A DNA stretch of 18,735 nt. It comes from DASQVO01 sp035640715. GTDB taxonomy: Bacteria > Actinomycetota > Actinomycetes > Streptosporangiales > Streptosporangiaceae. Position 1 is the first letter of the stretch. Every line of letters starts with the position of its first letter. The stretch lies in contig DASQVO010000037.1 in NCBI GenBank assembly GCA_035640715.1, positions 1 through 18,735 of the forward strand. Direction: 5' to 3'. The position numbers were made by a program, and so were the translations under genes. A model generated the notes under the pieces. That model made no database searches and had not been told where the DNA came from. It saw nothing but the letters and a program-made list of their open reading frames with translations. Of the stretch, positions 14,291-18,735 are shown piece after piece.

Positions 14291-15043
14291 TTGAGCGTCC
14301 TCTGGGTTCCCTACCATCTTGACGAGCACCTGCCCGGGCTCGGTCTGCCGCTGGCGCCGGACGAGGTGGTCACTGCGGAGCTGCCCGCCGCTGATGTCTG
14401 GACGCGGCTGACCGTCCTGTACTCCATGGTTGCCCGGCCGGTCGCCGACGAGGCTGGACGTGGCACCCGTCCGGCGGTGGTCTCCGGCGATTGCACGACA
14501 GCGCTGGGAACCGTCGCCGGGCTACAGCGCGCGGGCGTCGATCCCGGGATCGTCTGGCTCGACGCGCACGGCGATGTGCAGACCATGGAGACGACCGCGT
14601 CCGGCTACCTGGGCGGCCTGCCGCTGCGGCTGCTGACTGGATACCGGCCCGAGCTGATCACCGCCCGGCTCGGGCTGCGACCCGTCCCCGAGCAACGGGT
14701 CATGCTCGTGGGCGCCCGCGACCTGGATCCGCCCGAGATCGTCTACCTGGCAGGCGCCCTGATCCGCCGGAGGGATGTCGCGAGTCTGGACCCCCGGCAC
14801 TTGCCGGACGGGCCTCTGTATGTACATCTCGACCTGGACGTGATGGACCCCGCCGAGATACCTGGATTGCGTTATCCCGCCCCGGGCGGCCCGGGCCCGG
14901 CAGAGATCGCCGACGCGCTCCGCATGCTGCTCCGCACCGGACGGGTCGCCGCTGTTGGCATTGCCTGTACCTGGTACCCCGGCAGCACCGCCGCGGCATG
15001 CATCAGCCCGTACCTGGAATCGGCGTTCGCCGGTCCGGACTGA
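14291..15043 (+). CDS. Arginase/agmatinase-family (ureohydrolase fold) protein
   Basis: About 250 residues with the ureohydrolase metal motifs: IVWLDAHGDVQT (D91, H93, D95) and YVHLDLDVMDP (D181, D183). The first motif, normally GGDHS with a manganese-binding histidine, reads SGDCTTALG with C68 in its place. SGYLGGLPLRLLTG after the second motif also fits the family. The missing histidine means only one metal may bind tightly, so arginine or agmatine hydrolysis is not assured. The protein is short for the family (usually near 300), with a compact C-terminus. TTG at 14291 has GGAG six bases upstream and is preferred over the TTG at 14255, whose extra codons are unrelated. It is followed by a terminator hairpin. 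Confidence 0.8.
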   Translation: MSVLWVPYHLDEHLPGLGLPLAPDEVVTAELPAADVWTRLTVLYSMVARPVADEAGRGTRPAVVSGDCTTALGTVAGLQRAGVDPGIVWLDAHGDVQTMETTASGYLGGLPLRLLTGYRPELITARLGLRPVPEQRVMLVGARDLDPPEIVYLAGALIRRRDVASLDPRHLPDGPLYVHLDLDVMDPAEIPGLRYPAPGGPGPAEIADALRMLLRTGRVAAVGIACTWYPGSTAAACISPYLESAFAGPD

Positions 15044-15065
15044 AAACCAGACCGCTACCACGTGC

Positions 15066-15096
15066 TCCGGCCGGGCCGGTCATTCAGCCGGCCGGA
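15066..15096. terminator. Bidirectional terminator between convergent genes
   Basis: TCCGGCCGG (15066-15074) pairs perfectly with CCGGCCGGA (15088-15096) around a 13-base loop. It lies between the stops of the arginase-like gene (15043) and the minus-strand hydrolase gene (15097), so it can serve both. Confidence 0.6.
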
Positions 15097-15798
15097 TCAA
15101 CCCACGCGCCCTGAGTAGCGGAGATTTTCCATGTTCCCCCATATTCGCTGTAACGCGACGGGCACGGGCGTGACCTGCACCGAGACCTCGCCACCGAGCC
15201 GGAAACCGGCGGACAGCCGAAGGTCGTCGCCGCTCCAGAACCGTCCCGCGTCGTACCAGCTCGCACGCCGCCTACCGGAGAGCAGCCCCATGGCCTGGTA
15301 GGTGATGGCCAGGACCTCCGCACAGTAGGCGGTCTCCAAAGCAGCGTCGCTCGTCCGCTGCCTGAGCGGCGGTACGCGCCCCAGCAGCCACCGGGACGCA
15401 AGGCCGGCCGTGGACGGGAACGGCGTGCCATCCAGCCGGGCGATCGTACGCAGGACCGCGTCCTCCATCTCACGGGTAACCGGGGGATCAAGCTGGCGCA
15501 GCCAGGCACGCTGACCGTACCTGGTCGCCCACACGTTCACGGCGGAGCGCAGGTCATGGAGCTGCACCCCGCGATGGCGGGTCCCCGACCACAGATCCGG
15601 CAGGGACCGGCCGAGTTCGGCGTGCCACATCAGCGGCGGCAGGTCATCGATCACCACCGACATGCCCACGTGGTTGACCGGACTGTTGGTCGCGACCTGG
15701 ATGGCCCGGTCGGCCATCTTCCGGCCGCGGAACAGCCACACATCGCCGGTCCGGGTCAGTTCGGCGGCGTCATCAAGAGTGATGCTCGGAGCAGGCAC
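15097..15798 (-). CDS. Probable permuted papain-fold (NlpC/P60-like, YiiX type) hydrolase
   Basis: A 233-residue soluble protein. The sequence TGDVWLFRGRK (17-27), NSPVNHVGMSVVI (38-50) and MWHAELG (57-63) followed much later by AYCAEVLAITYQAMGLL (157-173) is the order seen in circularly permuted papain-like enzymes: His first (H43), Cys later (C159). H59/E61 may complete the site. Family members include lipid- or peptide-bond hydrolases and LRAT-like acyltransferases; the substrate here is unknown. No signal peptide. The GTG at 15798 has no Shine-Dalgarno but TAGGCT lies six bases upstream, a leaderless layout. The gene diverges from a small membrane-protein gene with a 17-bp gap. Confidence 0.55.
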   Translation of the reverse strand: MPAPSITLDDAAELTRTGDVWLFRGRKMADRAIQVATNSPVNHVGMSVVIDDLPPLMWHAELGRSLPDLWSGTRHRGVQLHDLRSAVNVWATRYGQRAWLRQLDPPVTREMEDAVLRTIARLDGTPFPSTAGLASRWLLGRVPPLRQRTSDAALETAYCAEVLAITYQAMGLLSGRRRASWYDAGRFWSGDDLRLSAGFRLGGEVSVQVTPVPVALQRIWGNMENLRYSGRVG

Positions 15799-15803
15799 GG
15801 TCG

Positions 15804-15810
15804 TAGCCTA
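15804..15810. promoter_or_regulatory. Symmetrical bidirectional -10 element for two leaderless genes
   Basis: TAGCCTA contains TAGCCT on the plus strand (15804-15809) and TAGGCT on the minus strand (15810-15805), both TANNNT. Exactly six bases separate each from its GTG (15816 plus, 15798 minus). Neither gene has room for a leader or a ribosome site. No -35 match is evident on either side. Confidence 0.5.
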
Positions 15811-15815
15811 GGCAG

Positions 15816-16016
15816 GTGCAGTGGTGGAAGAGACACGGGTGGAAAATCCTGGGGCTGGCGGGTTTCGTCGGCGTGGCCGCGACCGGGGCGGTGATCGTCC
15901 GAGCCGAACGGCGCCGCCGCGCCTACACCCCTGAGGAGATCCGGGAACGACTGCACGCGCGGCTCGCTGAGGCGGACGCCGATCATCAGGGGGCCGTCAG
16001 CGACGCCGGCTCCTAA
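15816..16016 (+). CDS. Small single-pass membrane protein
   Basis: A 66-residue protein with a short basic N-terminus, one membrane helix (ILGLAGFVGVAATGAVIVRA, 11-30), an arginine cluster (ERRRRA) and a soluble helix (YTPEEIRERLHARLAEAD). The membrane helix followed by RRRxYTPEEIRxRLHxRL is a layout I associate with uncharacterised actinobacterial small membrane proteins. The Arg cluster suggests the C-terminus is cytoplasmic. GTG start without a ribosome site, consistent with a leaderless transcript. The putative left end of the IS element begins directly after its TAA, so the gene appears intact but may have lost its terminator. Confidence 0.65.
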   Translation: MQWWKRHGWKILGLAGFVGVAATGAVIVRAERRRRAYTPEEIRERLHARLAEADADHQGAVSDAGS

Positions 16017-16959
16017 GGCGTGTTATGTGGATTGATTTACTGTCCGGCCAGGCACACTCGCGTGAGGGTATGAGCGGCGATTGTGGCGGCGGTGCGGGTG
16101 AGCAGGCCCCAGAACGTGTGTGCGCCGTGGCGGGCCAGGTCCATCTGGTCGGTGATCTCCTTGAAGGTGGTCTCGATCCGGTTGCGCCATTCGGCGATGA
16201 TTTTCCGCAGGACGGCGGGCATAGTTTTCCGCTGGTGTTTCGTGGGCGGGACCAGCACGGCGGTGCCCCTGCTGGCCTGTTCGGCTGCGAATGCCCTGCC
16301 GTTGAACCCCTTGTCGGCCAGCAGGTCAGGCGGCGGCGGGCCAGTCTCCAGCAGGTCGGTGGCGACGTTGCGCTCGTTGACGGCGGCGGGCACGATGCTC
16401 CAGGCCCGGACAAGGCGGCTGCCCAGGTCGGTCTTGATCGCCAGGCGGAAGCCGTAGAACCACTCGGCGTGCGCGGCGTCCCGGCCGAACCGGGCCGCCA
16501 GCCCGCCTGGCCCGGTCCAGCCGTCCGGGCCGCGGACCCGTGAGGTGTGCTTGACCGGCAGTGCACTGGTGTCGATCTGCTGGCAGTCATCGGCGGGCAG
16601 CAGCGCGGCCAGGTAGCAGCGCAGCTGCTCGAAGGCACCCACAGCCAGCGGGTCCGCCGGTTGGCTTCGCTTTGGTGCGGCAGGCGCGGGAACAGGTGCG
16701 CCCAGTCGCGGGTCACCTCGGCCAAGAACCCGGCCTCGCTGCGCCGGCCCAGCAGGTGGCGCACCTGCGCGATGGTGAGCAGCTCAGCATCACTGCAGGC
16801 GGGCGCCGGGCCGGGGCGTGGCGGGATGGCGATGGCCCCGGCCGTGATCAAGTCATCAATCAGCACGTAGACGTAGACGAACAGGTCCTCGGTCGGCAAC
16901 ATGGGGTCTCTGGTTTGTGGCGCCAGAACGGCGGGCAATGCTTTCCGCTAACGGCAGCC
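16017..16959 (-). mobile_element. IS982-type insertion sequence (about 0.94 kb)
   Basis: The element encloses a disrupted IS982-type transposase. Candidate imperfect terminal inverted repeats are GGCGTGTTATGTGGATTGAT (from 16017) and, on the minus strand from 16959, GGCTGCCGTTAGCGGAAAGC. They share GTTA, GGA and ATT blocks with small gaps. The resulting length fits the family. No target duplication is seen. The left end abuts the stop of the small membrane-protein gene, and the right end lies six bases from the ABC permease stop, so neither neighbour is broken. End positions are tentative. Confidence 0.5.
16037..16902 (-). pseudogene. IS982-type transposase, frameshifted
   Basis: The N-terminal part (from ATG 16902, MLPTEDLFVYVYVLIDDLIT and onwards to QSEANRRTRWLW) and the C-terminal part (GAFEQLRCYLAALLPADDCQ and onwards) are both recognisable but in different minus-strand frames. 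The break is at CTGTGGGTGCC (about 16634-16644): one more G in the run of three would restore a continuous protein of about 288 residues. The DDE triad is kept in the second part (IDTSALPVKH, LLADKGF, RIETTF). A GTG at 16642 could start the C-terminal part alone. The cause is a one-base deletion in a short G run, or a sequencing error. An intact copy elsewhere would help decide. Confidence 0.8.
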
Positions 16960-16965
16960 GAAACG

Positions 16966-17760
16966 TCACCGGCGGGCCATGGTCTGGTAGCGCCTCACGG
17001 CGAGCGGGGCGAATACGGCTATCAGGAGCGCTGACCACGCGACGGCGGCGATGACGGGGTGGGTCAGCGGCCAGGCGTGGGATGGGGTGGTCGGGTCGCC
17101 GAACAGCTGGCGGCAGGCGCCGACCATGGCGCTGACGGGGTTCCACTCGGCGACGCCACGCAGCCATGTGGGCATGCCGGTGAGGGGGACGAAGGTGGTG
17201 GCGATGAAGGTGACGGGGAACAGCCACAGCAGGCCGAAGTTGTTGGTGGCTTCGACGTTGCGGGCCGTCAGGCCGATCCAGGTGCCGACCCAGGCGAAGG
17301 CCAGGCCAAAGAGGAGGAGCAGGCCGAAGGCGGCGAGGGTATGGGCCAGGTCGTGATGGGCCCGCCAGCCGACGGCAAGCCCGAGCCCGGCGAGCACGGC
17401 CAGCTGTCCTGCTCGCTGGACGAGGTCGGACAGGGCCCGGCCGCCGAGGACGGCGGAGCGCGCGATGGGCAAGGACCGGAACCGGTCGACGATACCGCTG
17501 GCCATGTCCTCGGCCACTCCGGCGGCGGTGCCGATGGAGGCGAAGGCCATGACCTGGACCATGATTCCCGGCAGCAGGTACTGGGGGTAGCTGCCACCGC
17601 CGGGCACGGCGATGGCGGCGCCGAACACGTAGGTGAACAGCAGGGTGAACATCACCGGCTGGGCGATGGCCCCGCCGATCTGTTCCGGGGCCCGGGGCAG
17701 GCGGCGCAGGTTGCGTCCTGCCATCAGCCAGGTGTCGGCGCCGGTCCGGGCGGTGCTCAT
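16966..17760 (-). CDS. ABC-2 type transporter permease (DrrB-like)
   Basis: A 264-residue inner-membrane permease with six hydrophobic segments (about 33-52, 62-82, 112-132, 138-162, 172-196, 233-254). DrrB/ABC-2 marks are LLPGIMVQVMAFASIGTAAG with EDMASGIVDRFRSLPIARSA, NPVSAMVGACRQLF, and a basic end. The family forms exporters of drugs or lipids with a DrrA ATPase. The ATG overlaps the ATPase stop by four bases (ATGA), so the two were a coupled pair. Because the partner ATPase here has lost its Walker A region, this permease probably lacks energy input unless another ATPase serves it. It is followed after six bases by the IS right end. Confidence 0.88.
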   Translation of the reverse strand: MSTARTGADTWLMAGRNLRRLPRAPEQIGGAIAQPVMFTLLFTYVFGAAIAVPGGGSYPQYLLPGIMVQVMAFASIGTAAGVAEDMASGIVDRFRSLPIARSAVLGGRALSDLVQRAGQLAVLAGLGLAVGWRAHHDLAHTLAAFGLLLLFGLAFAWVGTWIGLTARNVEATNNFGLLWLFPVTFIATTFVPLTGMPTWLRGVAEWNPVSAMVGACRQLFGDPTTPSHAWPLTHPVIAAVAWSALLIAVFAPLAVRRYQTMARR

Positions 17761-18605
17761 CTCCGGGTCCCAGTGGCCGTCCCGGCTGGCCCGGCCGGAT
17801 CGAGGGCCGGGGCTGCCGGGTCGTTGGAGGTGGCGGCGGGTGGCGCTCCGGTGAGGGCGAAGAAGGCATCGTCGAGGGTGGGGCGGCGCAGGGCGACGTC
17901 ATCGGCGGCGACCGAGGCCGCGGCGAGGGCGCTGACGGCCCGGGCCAGGTCCTGGATGCCGGCACTGACCGGCAGTGACACTCTCCGGTCGCGGCTGTCC
18001 ACGGTGGCGGTCGCCTCGCCGAGGCCGGACAGGACCTGGGCGGCCCGGTCCAGGGCGGCCGGATCGGTGACGATCACGTCGAGGCGCTGGCCGCCGACAT
18101 GGGCTTTCAGTTCTGTGGCGGTCCCTTCGGCCACGATGTGGCCGTGGTCGATGACCACGATCCGGTCAGCGAGACGGTCGGCTTCATCGAGGTACTGGGT
18201 GGTGAGCACGAGTGTCACGCCCTCAGCCCGCAGGCCGTCGATGACGTCCCACAGGTTGGTGCGGCTCCGGGGGTCGAGCCCGGTGGTGGGCTCGTCCAGG
18301 AACACCACCTGGCGGGGCACGACGATTGACGCCGCCAGGTCGAGGCGACGCCGCATTCCTCCTGAGTAGGTGCCAACCAGCCGGTCGGCCGCTCCGGCCA
18401 GGCCGAAACGTTCCAGCAGGTCACCGGCACGATCTTTGGCCACCCGCACGCCGAGGCGGGCGAGGCGGGCGAGGAGAACCAGGTTCTCCCGTCCGGTGAG
18501 ACGATCATCGAGGGCCGCATACTGGCCGGTCAGGGCGATTCGTTCCCGTACTGCTGCCGGGTCGTTGACAACGTCGTGGCCGGCCACCAATGCCCGGGTC
18601 CGCGC
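17757..18605 (-). pseudogene. DrrA-like ABC transporter ATPase, N-terminal Walker A region missing
   Basis: The remaining part is well conserved: RALVAGHDVVNDPAAVRERI, Q-loop ALTGQYAALDD, ABC signature TYSGGMRRRLDLAASIV, Walker B VVFLDEPTTGLD, TTQYLDEADRLADRI (DrrA-type Gln in the H-loop), and the DrrA C-terminus RRPTLDDAFFALTG. Full-length DrrA proteins carry about 60-70 residues before this, with GPNGAGKTT. Here, upstream of about 18605, the minus strand shows no P-loop and the frame becomes an arginine-rich, unrelated translation up to an ATG at 18686. A plus-strand coding fragment occupies that DNA instead. The ATPase is therefore 5'-truncated by a rearrangement, or the contig is misjoined, and cannot bind ATP normally. 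Confidence 0.85.
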
Positions 18606-18705
18606 CGGCCAGCGCGGGCGGCACCTGCGAGCCCAGCTTCGCAAAGACGTCGCGACGTGTCTGGCGCTGCTCGATGCGGGACTCAAGGACTACCGGCGGC
18701 CGTAA
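18601..18705 (+). pseudogene. Orphan C-terminal fragment of an unidentified gene
   Basis: The plus strand reads RAGQRGRHLRAQLRKDVATC, then LALLDAGLKDYRRP and a TAA at 18703-18705. Composition (mixed charged and hydrophobic residues, helical heptads) looks like genuine protein, unlike the arginine/serine-rich upstream translation, which is a shadow of the ABC ATPase. Coding character begins about where ATPase homology ends, so this is a C-terminal fragment fused at the same junction. I do not recognise the family. The 30 bases after the stop show nothing definite. Confidence 0.4.
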
Positions 18706-18735
18706 CGCACACGTCGGTGCGGGAGGAACCGCCGC

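Noticed and set aside
16037..16902. Programmed -1 frameshifting in the transposase
   Set aside because: The site TGTGGGTG is not a good slippery heptamer, and I do not know the IS982 family to use frameshifting; a one-base loss is simpler.
17059..18369. 436-codon plus-strand frame opposite the ABC transporter genes
   Set aside because: Low-complexity G/E/Q/A translation without motifs; the minus strand carries the conserved permease and ATPase.
1..18735. CRISPR arrays, tRNA or rRNA genes, prophage or conjugation modules
   Set aside because: No regularly spaced repeats, no cloverleaf or rRNA core sequence, and no phage or transfer proteins were seen on either strand by eye.

Overview
The window is a high-GC, gene-dense chromosomal stretch with GTG and TTG starts, several start codons without a Shine-Dalgarno sequence, and actinobacterial family types (DrrAB-like ABC exporter, fused response regulator/thioredoxin reductase, CsbD, IS982-type insertion sequence). 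It most likely comes from an actinomycete. I see no rRNA, tRNA, CRISPR array or phage module.

Left part (1-5662). A truncated GntR-family regulator (minus) diverges from a MmgE/PrpD-family dehydratase/decarboxylase gene; a TTGACA promoter with an overlapping inverted repeat lies between them. On the plus strand follow a glutathione peroxidase with a GC-rich hairpin after its stop, an FAD-dependent phytoene-desaturase-like gene that keeps only its N- and C-terminal parts, a DedA/VTT membrane protein, and an acetolactate-synthase-like thiamine-diphosphate enzyme.

Middle part (5717-13565), nearly all minus strand. A zinc alcohol dehydrogenase with a leaderless-type promoter; a tiny remnant of a PPOX-family gene whose two ends are joined out of frame; then a tightly coupled three-gene redox-signalling operon (response regulator/thioredoxin reductase fusion, soluble histidine kinase with a cyclic-nucleotide-binding-like domain, UBP-type zinc finger) with 4-base overlaps. 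Upstream of it are a copper amine oxidase with all active-site residues, a 45-codon ORF, a four-helix membrane protein and a CsbD-like stress protein.

Right part (13566-18735). A 461-bp AT-richer intergenic region, a small helical protein, an arginase-fold protein lacking one metal-ligand histidine, a bidirectional terminator, a probable permuted papain-fold hydrolase, and a small membrane protein. The last two diverge from starts only 17 bp apart over one palindromic -10 element. An IS982-type element with a frameshifted transposase follows, then a DrrB-like permease and a DrrA-like ATPase that has lost its Walker A segment at a junction with an unrelated plus-strand C-terminus.

Themes: (1) a compact redox two-component operon with a eukaryote-like ubiquitin-binding zinc-finger fold; (2) repeated gene decay by internal deletion or truncation (FAD oxidoreductase, PPOX, ABC ATPase, transposase); (3) leaderless promoters, one of them symmetrical and bidirectional. 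No complete, clearly new defence or mobile system is visible.
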